Part shown: piece after piece, positions 8,741-16,581 of the stretch
Position numbering within the stretch: position 1 is the stretch's first letter
Layout: every line of letters starts with the position of its first letter
Origin: Solihabitans fulvus
Lineage (GTDB): Bacteria > Actinomycetota > Actinomycetes > Mycobacteriales > Pseudonocardiaceae
Assembly: GCF_008386585.1 (NCBI RefSeq)
Contig: NZ_VUOB01000047.1
Location: 1 to 64,000, forward strand
Direction of reading: 5' to 3'
DNA: 64,000 bases
The notes under the pieces: generated by a model
The model's input: only the letters and a program-made list of their open reading frames with translations
The model's database searches: none
What the model was told of the DNA's origin: nothing
Made by a program: the position numbers and the translations under genes

Positions 8741-9147
8741 GGCTGGTTCTCCTGTTCTCTCGCCGCCGCACGCTCAGGACGCTCCCGGTCCACGAGCACG
8801 AACTGGGCGACGAAGAACGTGATCGGCACGGCGACCAACGCGGCGGCCAGCGGGGCGATCCGCTCGTTCAGGTGGAACATGGCGACGAGCACGTAGAGAC
8901 CGGCCGAGGTGATCACGAAGTTGGACACGTTGGACAGTGGGAAGAGCAGGAACTTCCGCAGCGTCGGACGGACCCGGAACGTGAAGTAGCAGTTCAGGAA
9001 GTACGAGCCGACCATCGCGAGCAGGAACGCGACGGCGTGCGCGACGAGGTAGGGCAGCACCTGCCGGAACACCAGGTACAGCCCGTAGTAGACACCCGTG
9101 TTGGCCACGCCCACGACGCCGAAACGGACGATCCTGCCCAGGTTCAC
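8737..9147 (-). CDS. GtrA-family membrane protein (putative lipid-linked sugar flippase)
   Basis: 136 residues with four transmembrane helices, the usual size and topology of GtrA. The first helix has the family pattern RFGVVGVANTGVYYGLYLVF, and a conserved FTFR segment lies between helices 2 and 3 (NCYFTFRVRP). It overlaps both neighbours by 4 bases (GTGA), placing it between the glycosyltransferase that loads the polyprenyl phosphate and the YfhO-like enzyme that would use the flipped sugar. Confidence 0.9.
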   Translation of the reverse strand: MNLGRIVRFGVVGVANTGVYYGLYLVFRQVLPYLVAHAVAFLLAMVGSYFLNCYFTFRVRPTLRKFLLFPLSNVSNFVITSAGLYVLVAMFHLNERIAPLAAALVAVPITFFVAQFVLVDRERPERAAAREQENQP

Positions 9148-10172
9148 CGCTCGTTCGACTCCGTCGAGGCGATCCCGAGCCCCCGGCCTGCCCCGTTGCG
9201 GTCCCTCGGGAAGCGCGTCAACGCCTCCGGCCCGAGCGCCACCGAGACCGGCGCGTCACCGCTGGCCTCCTTGACCAGGAAGTGCGGCCTGCGCTTGGTT
9301 TCGTAGTAGATCCGGCCGAGGTACTCACCGAGGATGCCGAGGAACATCAGCTGGAGCCCGCCGAGCCCGAGCACGCCGCAGATGATCGTCACGTAGCCCG
9401 GGGAGTCCACACCGTCCTTAACGGCGTGCCAGACGACCCAGATCGCGTAGCAGAACGCGATCATGGTGACCAGCATGCCGAGGTAGACGGCCAGCCGCAG
9501 CGGGCGGTTGTTGAACGAGACGACCCCGTCGATGCCGTAGTTCACCAGCTTGCGGAACGTCCACTTGCTACTGCCGCTGTGCCGCGCCACGTTCTGGTAG
9601 TCCACGGTCGCGGTGTCGAAGCCGATCCAGGAGAACAGGCCCTTGGAGAAGCGGTTGTACTCGCCGAGCGACAGCAGCGCCTGCACCGCGCGCTGGCTGA
9701 GGACCCGGAAGTCGCCGACCCCGTCCTGTAGCTCGATCTCGACGGCCTGGTTCATCATCCGGTAGTACAGCCGGGACACCATCCTGCGCAGCAGCGGCTC
9801 GCCCGTCCTGCTGCGCCTTGCCACCACCTGGTCGTAGCCCGTGCCGAGCACGTCGATCATCTGCGCCAGCAGCTCCGGCGGGTGCTGGAGGTCGGCGTCC
9901 ATGATCGCGACGGCGTCGCCGGTCGCCTGGCTCAGGCCGGCCAACATGGCGGCTTCCTTGCCGAAGTTGCGGCTCAGCGCCAGAAACCGCATGCGCGGGT
10001 CGGCCTCGTGCAGCCGCCGCATGACCGCGAGCGTCGCGTCCGTGCTGCCGTCGTCGACCAGCAGCACCTCGAAGTCCCCGGTGATTCTGGACAGTGCCGC
10101 CACGAGGGCTTCGTGCAGATAGTCGAGCCCCAGCTCCTCGTTGAAGCACGGAACAACCACGGACAAACGCAT
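9144..10172 (-). CDS. Polyprenyl-phosphate glycosyltransferase (GT2, GtrB/DPM1-like)
   Basis: Transfers a sugar from a nucleotide donor to polyprenyl phosphate on the cytoplasmic face. The chosen ATG at 10172 has a consensus GGAGGAA five bases upstream; this gives 342 residues. The GT-A domain shows VVVPCFNEE at the N-terminus, LLVDDGSTDAT near residue 40, and MDADLQHPPE with the metal-binding DxD near residue 95. Two C-terminal transmembrane helices follow (about 232-254 and 268-290), as in GtrB. The start of the operon gtrB-gtrA-yfhO-glf lies in the 166-bp gap shared with the divergent deacetylase gene. Confidence 0.93.
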   Translation of the reverse strand: MRLSVVVPCFNEELGLDYLHEALVAALSRITGDFEVLLVDDGSTDATLAVMRRLHEADPRMRFLALSRNFGKEAAMLAGLSQATGDAVAIMDADLQHPPELLAQMIDVLGTGYDQVVARRSRTGEPLLRRMVSRLYYRMMNQAVEIELQDGVGDFRVLSQRAVQALLSLGEYNRFSKGLFSWIGFDTATVDYQNVARHSGSSKWTFRKLVNYGIDGVVSFNNRPLRLAVYLGMLVTMIAFCYAIWVVWHAVKDGVDSPGYVTIICGVLGLGGLQLMFLGILGEYLGRIYYETKRRPHFLVKEASGDAPVSVALGPEALTRFPRDRNGAGRGLGIASTESNER

Positions 10173-10338
10173 CGGATTCCTCCAGTGCCGCACCCGGACT
10201 GGGATGCGGCCAGCGCCGCCGCGGCGGGACTGGGAACGTTCATGGGCACTGGGAACTGCGCCGTGAACATACCACGGTGACAGACGGCGACCGGCCCCGC
10301 CGCACGGCGCACCGGGCGGACCAGGCAGTATCGGCCGG

Positions 10339-12282
10339 GTGAGGGCGGAGCAAGGTCGACTGAACTCGTTTCGAGCCGTCGCCGCGTGCCTACTCGCGGT
10401 GCTCGTGGTGGCCTGCGCCAGTCCGCGCGACCAGCGACCGACCGACCCCGGCAGATCAGTGCTGCTCCAGGTCGTCGCGCACCAGGACGACGACATCCTG
10501 TTCATGAACCCCGACGTCGCCACTGGTGTCCGGGCCGGGCGGCCGACGGTCACCGTCTTCCTCACCGCGGGCGAGGCCAACGTCGCGGACCGGGCCGGCT
10601 ACGCCGCCTCGCGGCAGATCGGCTCGCGCGCCGCCTACGCGGCGATGGCCGGCACCGGGGACCACTGGCGGGCCGAGGTCATCACCATGGACAACGACCA
10701 CCAGGCCGAGCTGTACACGCTGATCGACAAACCGCAGGTCAGGCTGGTGTTCCTGAACCTGCCGGAGGACACCGACCGGCAGGCCAGCGGCGGGCCGCGC
10801 GCGCTGACCAAGCTGTGGGACGACCGCGCCAACGCCTACCTGACGCGGACGCTGGTGCCGACCGGCGGGGTCGTGACCCGCTCCTACGCCTACAACCACC
10901 TCGCCCTCGTGCAGGCGATCACCGACCTGTTCCAGCGGTTCGACCCCACCGTGGTGCGCGCCCAGGACCCGCGCCCCGACCAGCGCTCCACCACGAACTG
11001 GCGCCCCTTCCACGACCACCCCGACCACGTGATGGCCGCGCGGTTCACCGGCGAGGCCCTCGCCGACTACCGCGCGTCCGGCCGGAACCCTGGCCTGGTC
11101 GAGCTGAACTACCGCGACTACAACATCGCCGAGGCGCCGCAGAACGTCGCCGGCACCGCGCTCGCGGACAAGGCACGGTATTTCGCCGGGTACACGGCCA
11201 ACGACCCCCTGGTGTCCAAACAGGATCTCGCCGGGATCTACGCCGCCTGGCAGAGCCGCATGTACCTCCGCTGGGCGCGCGGCACCTCGTGGGCCGGGGT
11301 CGACGCGAACGACCGGCCGGTCGCGTTCGTCGCGCGGGGCGCCGGGGTGGTCGGCTGGGCTCAGCGGGCGGACGGGTCGTGGGGGCGGCAGGCCGGGCCG
11401 CGCGACGGCGGCGGCCCGCTGGCGCCCGCCATCGCCGTGGTGCGCGACAACGGCAAACGCCTGCACCTGTTCGCCAGGCGGTTGGACAACGACGAGATCG
11501 TCACCACCGACCAGGAGGGCGACGGCTGGAACGGCGGCTGGCGGAGCCTCGGCAACCCCAACGACAGGTCGGGGCAGGCCAGGCGAGGCGAGGTCGGCGT
11601 GCCGGCCGCGGCGGTCGACGGCGACGGGCGGATCACCGTGTTCACGCGCAACGGGAACGGCGGTGTCAGCGCGCTCGCACAGACCGGGCGGGACGGTTCC
11701 TGGCAGCGGGACTGGCGCGATCTCGGCGGGACGGACGTCCAGGACGGGCTGGCGGCCCGCGCAGGCGACGACGGCAGGATCGAGCTGTTCGCCAGCACGC
11801 GGGACCGGGTGCTGCACTGGGCGCAGCCCCGCGGCGGCGCGGAGTTGGCCGCCGATCCCGGCTTCGCCTCGGTCGCGCCGACGGCCGCCCCGGCGCTCGC
11901 GCGGCGCACCGACGGGCGGCTCACGGTGGCCTACCCCGTCGCCGGCACTGGGCAGTTGGCCGTCAGCTCGCAGGACGCCGCGCACGGGTGGGGTCGGCCG
12001 CCGGTGCTCAGCGGCCCGCCGGGCGGGGTCGGCGGCGTCGGCGCGGTCGACACGCGGCGCGGTGTGCTCGTCGTCGGCAGGGACAACGGCCTCGGCGTGA
12101 CCACCTGTCTGCTCGGCGCGGACGACCGCTGTCCCGGCTGGACCGCGCAGGGCGGCGAGACCGTCGACGGGGAGACCGCCGCCGTCACCACGAGTGCCGA
12201 CGCGGACACCACGCTGCTGACGTTCGGGCTGGACGGCAGGCTGCTGGTCAACCAGCGGCAGCGCTGGCAGGCGGTGGACTGA
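10339..12282 (+). CDS. PIG-L/LmbE-family deacetylase lipoprotein with C-terminal beta-propeller-like region
   Basis: Zinc-dependent N-acetylglucosamine-type deacetylase family, 647 residues from the GTG at 10339. The signal peptide ends in a lipobox VVAC (residues 23-26), so the enzyme should be anchored outside the cell. The metal-site motif AHQDDD is at 47-52 and the distal HDHPDHV near 225. After about residue 300 the protein has repeated WxxxW/FxR blade-like units with the recurring pattern RLxxFARxxDN and GRITVFTRNGNG, like the PLL/tachylectin-type propellers that often bind glycans. The gene is divergent from the gtrB operon, suggesting a role in trimming surface glycan. The natural substrate is unknown. 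Confidence 0.85.
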   Translation: MRAEQGRLNSFRAVAACLLAVLVVACASPRDQRPTDPGRSVLLQVVAHQDDDILFMNPDVATGVRAGRPTVTVFLTAGEANVADRAGYAASRQIGSRAAYAAMAGTGDHWRAEVITMDNDHQAELYTLIDKPQVRLVFLNLPEDTDRQASGGPRALTKLWDDRANAYLTRTLVPTGGVVTRSYAYNHLALVQAITDLFQRFDPTVVRAQDPRPDQRSTTNWRPFHDHPDHVMAARFTGEALADYRASGRNPGLVELNYRDYNIAEAPQNVAGTALADKARYFAGYTANDPLVSKQDLAGIYAAWQSRMYLRWARGTSWAGVDANDRPVAFVARGAGVVGWAQRADGSWGRQAGPRDGGGPLAPAIAVVRDNGKRLHLFARRLDNDEIVTTDQEGDGWNGGWRSLGNPNDRSGQARRGEVGVPAAAVDGDGRITVFTRNGNGGVSALAQTGRDGSWQRDWRDLGGTDVQDGLAARAGDDGRIELFASTRDRVLHWAQPRGGAELAADPGFASVAPTAAPALARRTDGRLTVAYPVAGTGQLAVSSQDAAHGWGRPPVLSGPPGGVGGVGAVDTRRGVLVVGRDNGLGVTTCLLGADDRCPGWTAQGGETVDGETAAVTTSADADTTLLTFGLDGRLLVNQRQRWQAVD

Positions 12283-12289
12283 ACGCACG

Positions 12290-12320
12290 ACGGGCCCACG
12301 GCGGTGTGCCGTGGGCCCGT
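12290..12320. terminator. Bidirectional terminator hairpin between convergent genes
   Basis: Perfect 13-bp stem (ACGGGCCCACGGC pairing with GCCGTGGGCCCGT) with a 5-base loop, lying between the deacetylase stop (12282) and the convergent glycosyltransferase stop (12361). Confidence 0.8.
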
Positions 12321-12360
12321 GGTGCGAGCGTGTGCCCTGGGCTGACCGAGGAACCGGCGG

Positions 12361-13260
12361 TCAGAGGACCGAGCGCGGCATATCCGGCTTCGGGTTGAAC
12401 TTGACGCCCTCGATGACCTTGCGGAACAGCTTGGCCCGCAACGACCACGGCACCTTGCCGCCGCGCAGGCCCTGCTCGAGCCGCACGACGAACTTGAGGA
12501 ACGCCACCGGGTTCTCGTGGTGCAGCCGGAACGACGCCTCGTTGCGCGCGCCGTACTCGAACTTCCACATGTTGGACGCGTTCACGTCACCGAAGTTGAC
12601 GCCGCGGTTGACGCCGAGGTCGTGCACCACGACGCTGCGCAGCACCTGGACGCCGGGGCCCGCCTTGGTGACCCGCAGCGTGTACTCCTGGTCGTCGAAC
12701 CAGATGAAGTACTCCTTGAGCGGCAGACCGAACCGGGTGAGCGCCCAGCGCGGGAACAGCACCGAGACGAACGAGCAGTGCGTGACCAGCACGTTCTCCT
12801 GCCCGCGCGCGATCAGCTTGCCCCAGTCCCAGGTGGTGCCCGGGTTGTTCATCTCGCAGATGCCGCCGTCGGTCCACTTGACCAGCGAGCACGCGTACGG
12901 GAGCTCCATGTCCATGGCCTTTTCGGCCTGGTGCAGGCCGTTGACCAGCTCCTCGAGCGCGTCCTCGTTGGCGTAGCAGTCGTCGTCCATGATCCAGACG
13001 AAGTCCGCGCCGAGCTCGTAGCCGCGCGCCATGCCGGCCGCGAAGCCGCCAGCGCCGCCGGTGTTCTCCGACAGTCGCAGGATCACGACGCTGTCGTTGG
13101 TCTCGTACTTGGCCAGCACCTCGTCGGTGCCGTCCGTGGAGGCGTTGTCGACCACGACCAGCCACTCGGGCCTGCGGGTCTGCGCCAACACGTGGTCAAG
13201 GACCTTGACGAGCTTGTCCTTGCGGTTGTAGGTGACGACGACGGCTGCGACGGTGCTCAC
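12361..13260 (-). CDS. GT2 glycosyltransferase, GlfT1-like
   Basis: 299 residues from the GTG at 13260, which overlaps the upstream stop (GTGA) and has AAGGA eight bases before it; an ATG at 13269 is the alternative. It begins AAVVVTYNRKDKLVKVLDHV, then LVVVDNASTDGTDEVLAKY, NTGGAGGFAAGMARGYE, and the metal-binding WIMDDDCY near residue 95. The catalytic-region motif FIWFDDQEYTLRV follows. The order VVTYNR / NTGGAGGF / MDDD / DDQE matches mycobacterial GlfT1, which starts the galactan by adding the first galactofuranose residues. Given glf nearby, a galactofuranosyl donor is plausible but not proven. Confidence 0.85.
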   Translation of the reverse strand: MSTVAAVVVTYNRKDKLVKVLDHVLAQTRRPEWLVVVDNASTDGTDEVLAKYETNDSVVILRLSENTGGAGGFAAGMARGYELGADFVWIMDDDCYANEDALEELVNGLHQAEKAMDMELPYACSLVKWTDGGICEMNNPGTTWDWGKLIARGQENVLVTHCSFVSVLFPRWALTRFGLPLKEYFIWFDDQEYTLRVTKAGPGVQVLRSVVVHDLGVNRGVNFGDVNASNMWKFEYGARNEASFRLHHENPVAFLKFVVRLEQGLRGGKVPWSLRAKLFRKVIEGVKFNPKPDMPRSVL

Positions 13261-14906
13261 GGAAGCCATCCTTGGTAGGTGTCTCGGATCCAGGTGCGGG
13301 CGTCGGGAAGCTTCGCGAACGCCTCGGCCTTCGCGGCCTGCTCGTCCAGCCAGGTCTTGCGCTGTGCCGGCGAGATCATCATGGTGCGGATCCGCTGGGC
13401 GGCCGTCTTGATGAACGGGTACGGGTGCCGGGAGCACAGCAGATCCTCGGCGATCAGCGAGGCCTGCGAGCCGACATCGGTCGAGACGACCGGGATGCCG
13501 GCCGCGGTGGCCTCGAAGGAGGTCAGCGTCAGCCCCTCGTTGTCCGAGGAGATGACCAGCGCGTCCGCGTCCGCCAGCGTGTCCGCGACCGGTCGCGCCG
13601 GGGTCCGCAGCTCGAGCACGTCGGACAGGCCGAGGCGGGCGATCAGGCCGTGCACCTCGCTGGACAGCTCGCCGTCGCCGTGCACGATGAACTTGACCGG
13701 GCCAGGCGCGGAGGACTTCAGCTCGGCGGCCAGCTGGAGGAACAGGTAGGGCCGCTTCTGCTGGGTGAACCGGCCGACGAACGCGACGGTGAACGGGCCG
13801 TCGTGATCCTTGCTGACCGGGCCGGACTGATCGATGCCGCCGGTGGTCAGGTTGGCCAGGGTGGCCAGCTTGACCCGCTCCGGCGCGAGGCCCTGCCGAC
13901 CGATCAGGTAGTCGCGCAGCATCGGCGAGATGACGTGGTGCACGTCGATGACGTTGGTCATCCGCACCGAGATGTCCACGAAGCCGCCGGTGCGCCACTC
14001 CAGGATGTGCAGCGAGTCGATCACCGGGATCTCCGGCCGCACCGACTTGATCCACGGCAGGCGCTGCACCAGCCAGCTGCTGTGGTGCAGGTGGATGCCG
14101 CGCACGTCGTAGGCCGACAGCACGCCGTTGAGGAAGGCGGACTCCTGGTCGGGGCTGATCGGGTGGCTCAGCGGGACGACCACCGCGCCGTCCAGCTCCG
14201 GCCGCGTGATCCACGGGTGGGTGGACGGCCGGTCGACCACCACGATCGGCAGGAAACCGGCTTCCTTGGCCAGCTGGATCGTCTCCAGCGCGAACCGCTC
14301 CGCGCCGCCGAGCTCGAGCCAGTGCAGGCCGAACAGGATCGCCGGCGTGTCGCCGTGCGGGTTGGCCGAGGCGCCGCGGCTGATCCGGACCGGGGCTTTT
14401 CGGGGCACGTCGTGCCTGCGGTAGCGCCGCTCGGTCATGTCGGTGCGGTACTGCCGCAGCACGTCGAACTGGACCGGCGCGAAGAACCGAACGGACCGGC
14501 GGACCTTGCCGAGCACGCCGTTGAGCTGGTGGTAGGCCGAGGCGACCTCGGGCTCGCCGCCCAGGTCGACGGCCAGGTCCACGAGCTTGTCCTGGGAGCC
14601 GGCATCGGCGGTGGTGTGCACCGAGCTGCGGAACACCAGCGAGCCGACGACCTCGCGGTCGTCCTCCCATTCGATCCGACGCGTCTGATCGTCGGTCAGC
14701 GACGGCATGGTGCCTCGCGGGCCCCGCAGCACCGTGAGGCGGAAGGTCTGGCCAGGACCGGCCAGCGCGTGGAAGTTCGCGGCCCCGACCACGAGACGAC
14801 GCTCCCGGTCGTCGAGGAGACCGTCGTTCTCCACCAGTCCGACGCAGCTCTCGTCGAGCACCTCGAACGGCATGGCTGATTTCACGTTCTCAGTATTGTC
14901 GGTCAC
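13257..14906 (-). CDS. GT4 glycosyltransferase with a long N-terminal extension
   Basis: 549 residues, about 180 more than a minimal GT4 enzyme. The first ~185 residues show no motif I recognise and may be a protein- or membrane-contact domain. The GT-B fold starts near residue 190 with LFGLHWLELGGAERFALETI. The C-terminal half contains FVGRFTQQKRPYLFLQLAAE and the nucleotide-sugar binding segment SSDNEGLTLTSFEATAAGIP. No signal or membrane helix is seen, so the enzyme is cytoplasmic. It is translationally coupled to the GlfT1-like gene downstream, so the two probably build the same glycan. Confidence 0.88.
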   Translation of the reverse strand: MTDNTENVKSAMPFEVLDESCVGLVENDGLLDDRERRLVVGAANFHALAGPGQTFRLTVLRGPRGTMPSLTDDQTRRIEWEDDREVVGSLVFRSSVHTTADAGSQDKLVDLAVDLGGEPEVASAYHQLNGVLGKVRRSVRFFAPVQFDVLRQYRTDMTERRYRRHDVPRKAPVRISRGASANPHGDTPAILFGLHWLELGGAERFALETIQLAKEAGFLPIVVVDRPSTHPWITRPELDGAVVVPLSHPISPDQESAFLNGVLSAYDVRGIHLHHSSWLVQRLPWIKSVRPEIPVIDSLHILEWRTGGFVDISVRMTNVIDVHHVISPMLRDYLIGRQGLAPERVKLATLANLTTGGIDQSGPVSKDHDGPFTVAFVGRFTQQKRPYLFLQLAAELKSSAPGPVKFIVHGDGELSSEVHGLIARLGLSDVLELRTPARPVADTLADADALVISSDNEGLTLTSFEATAAGIPVVSTDVGSQASLIAEDLLCSRHPYPFIKTAAQRIRTMMISPAQRKTWLDEQAAKAEAFAKLPDARTWIRDTYQGWLP

Positions 14907-15017
14907 AGCTCTCGAATGGGTAGAGGGCGCTCACCGCGCTGCGCGGCAGCCGATCGATCTAGATAGTACCCAGTCGCCTCGGCAGCCCGTCGGGGTGTCG
15001 GTCGACACACACCGGGC

Positions 15018-16340
15018 TCAGACGTTCATGGAGCGCGGAAGCAGCCTGCGCATGGTCTTCCTGGCCCGCTCTTCGACGAAGTTGAACAACAGGTGCGCGG
15101 AGAGCACGGCGAGCGCGATGGCGACCAAAACGATCAACCGATAGGCCAGGGACGTCGGCCGGTCGGCAATGTGCAGGTGATTGCCCAACACCCTGCGCAT
15201 GGCGTCCAGGTAGAGCCAGTGCACCAGGTAGAGCGCGAAGGACACCTTGCCGCCCCAGACCAGCACCCTGGTGGCGAGCAGCCTGGTGAACAGGTCGCGC
15301 CTGCTGACCGCGAGGGAGCCGATCAGCAGCAGGAACAGCGGGACGACGACCACGGTCTCGATCGAGCCCCACATCAGGTGCCCGTAGATGCTCCAGTTCT
15401 GGTCGTAGCGCCACCGCTTGGCCGGGTCGATGGCCGGGATCAGGTACAGCAACGCGATGATCACCACGAACACCGTGGTCGGCCGAAGGAACCACGGCAG
15501 CCTGGCGTTCGTTCCGTGGCGCATCACCAGGATCGAGACGATCGCGCCGCCGGCGAACTCGGACAGCACGCGGAGCGGGACGATCCCCTCCACGATGTTG
15601 TCGTTGTTCCACAACAGGTCGCTGCCGTCCTGGAAGCCCATCCCGATGAACACCACCGGCAACACGGAGAACAGCGCGAGCAGCACGAGCCCCCGGCTGC
15701 TCACGTGCAGGCGCAGCTTGGCGAACAGCACGACGAACACGGTGAACGCCAGGTACGCCATCCACTCGGCGGACAGCGACCAGTCGATCGGATTCCAGTC
15801 GTGATGGGTGGTCGTCCACGCCTGCACGAGGAAGACGTGCGCAAGGAATCGCTCCGGGTTGAGCGCGGCCTGCATCCGTCCGTCATTGTTGTGCACGGTC
15901 AGAAACGCCAGATAGGCGGCCCACACCAGCATCATGAAGAACATCAGCGGCCAGATGCGAGAGAAACGCAGCCAGAGGAAGCCGACCATCTTCTTCCAGC
16001 TGTAGCCGTCGATCATCCGGTCGAGGTGCGTGTAGGTCAGGATGAATCCGCTGAGCACGAAGAACAGGTCGACGCCGAGGTAGCCCACGTTCATCAGCGG
16101 CACGAGCGGGTGCAGGAAACCGAAGCCCAGCAGCAGCTCTGGCCGGAAGTGGAACATCAGCACCCAGCTCGCGGCCAACGCGCGGACGCCGGTCAGCTGA
16201 AGGATGTGCGAGGCCGGTTTCGCCGGCTCGGCGGCGTGCGGCGTCGTCGTGCCCGGGGTGTCCGTGATCGGCACCTCCGGACCGGCCGGTCCGGCCGGGT
16301 CCGTCAGAGCCACCGCGGCGTTGCCATCGGTCGTGTTCAT
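15018..16340 (-). CDS. Acyltransferase family 3 membrane protein (OafA/ExoZ-like)
   Basis: 440 residues with about ten transmembrane helices, the size of a stand-alone family-3 O-acyltransferase. The ATG at 16340 has GAGGA six bases upstream. A disordered Pro/Thr-rich N-terminus (about 45 residues) precedes the core. The first helix region reads LTGVRALAASWVLMFHFRPE, with the conserved Arg and His. Later comes GYLGVDLFFVLSGFILTYTH and the helix with YLVHW. These enzymes put acetyl or other acyl groups on surface glycans. It lies between the glycosyltransferases and the divergent DUF6541-like gene. Confidence 0.92.
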   Translation of the reverse strand: MNTTDGNAAVALTDPAGPAGPEVPITDTPGTTTPHAAEPAKPASHILQLTGVRALAASWVLMFHFRPELLLGFGFLHPLVPLMNVGYLGVDLFFVLSGFILTYTHLDRMIDGYSWKKMVGFLWLRFSRIWPLMFFMMLVWAAYLAFLTVHNNDGRMQAALNPERFLAHVFLVQAWTTTHHDWNPIDWSLSAEWMAYLAFTVFVVLFAKLRLHVSSRGLVLLALFSVLPVVFIGMGFQDGSDLLWNNDNIVEGIVPLRVLSEFAGGAIVSILVMRHGTNARLPWFLRPTTVFVVIIALLYLIPAIDPAKRWRYDQNWSIYGHLMWGSIETVVVVPLFLLLIGSLAVSRRDLFTRLLATRVLVWGGKVSFALYLVHWLYLDAMRRVLGNHLHIADRPTSLAYRLIVLVAIALAVLSAHLLFNFVEERARKTMRRLLPRSMNV

Positions 16341-16581
16341 CTCAGTCCTCGAACCAGTCGATATCCGAACGTGCGCGGGCCGCCGAGACCATCGACTGGC
16401 TAGCCGAGATTCCGGACCGAGCGGTCGCGCCGGGCCGGGGTCCGGCACACCGTGCAGCAGGTTAACGTCCCCGCCCACGCCACGCGTACCCAGGAGGGTG
16501 ACGGTCGTCGCAAGATGCACGCACCGTTACCCATACACTGACCGCCACCCCACAATCCGTACCCGGAACCATGAGGATCCT
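16341..16581. promoter_or_regulatory. Divergent promoter region, acyltransferase / DUF6541-like gene
   Basis: 241 bases separating two outward-facing starts, so both promoters must lie here or nearby. A GAGGA ribosome binding site precedes each start. I see no convincing sigma-70 -35/-10 pair or operator. Confidence 0.4.
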
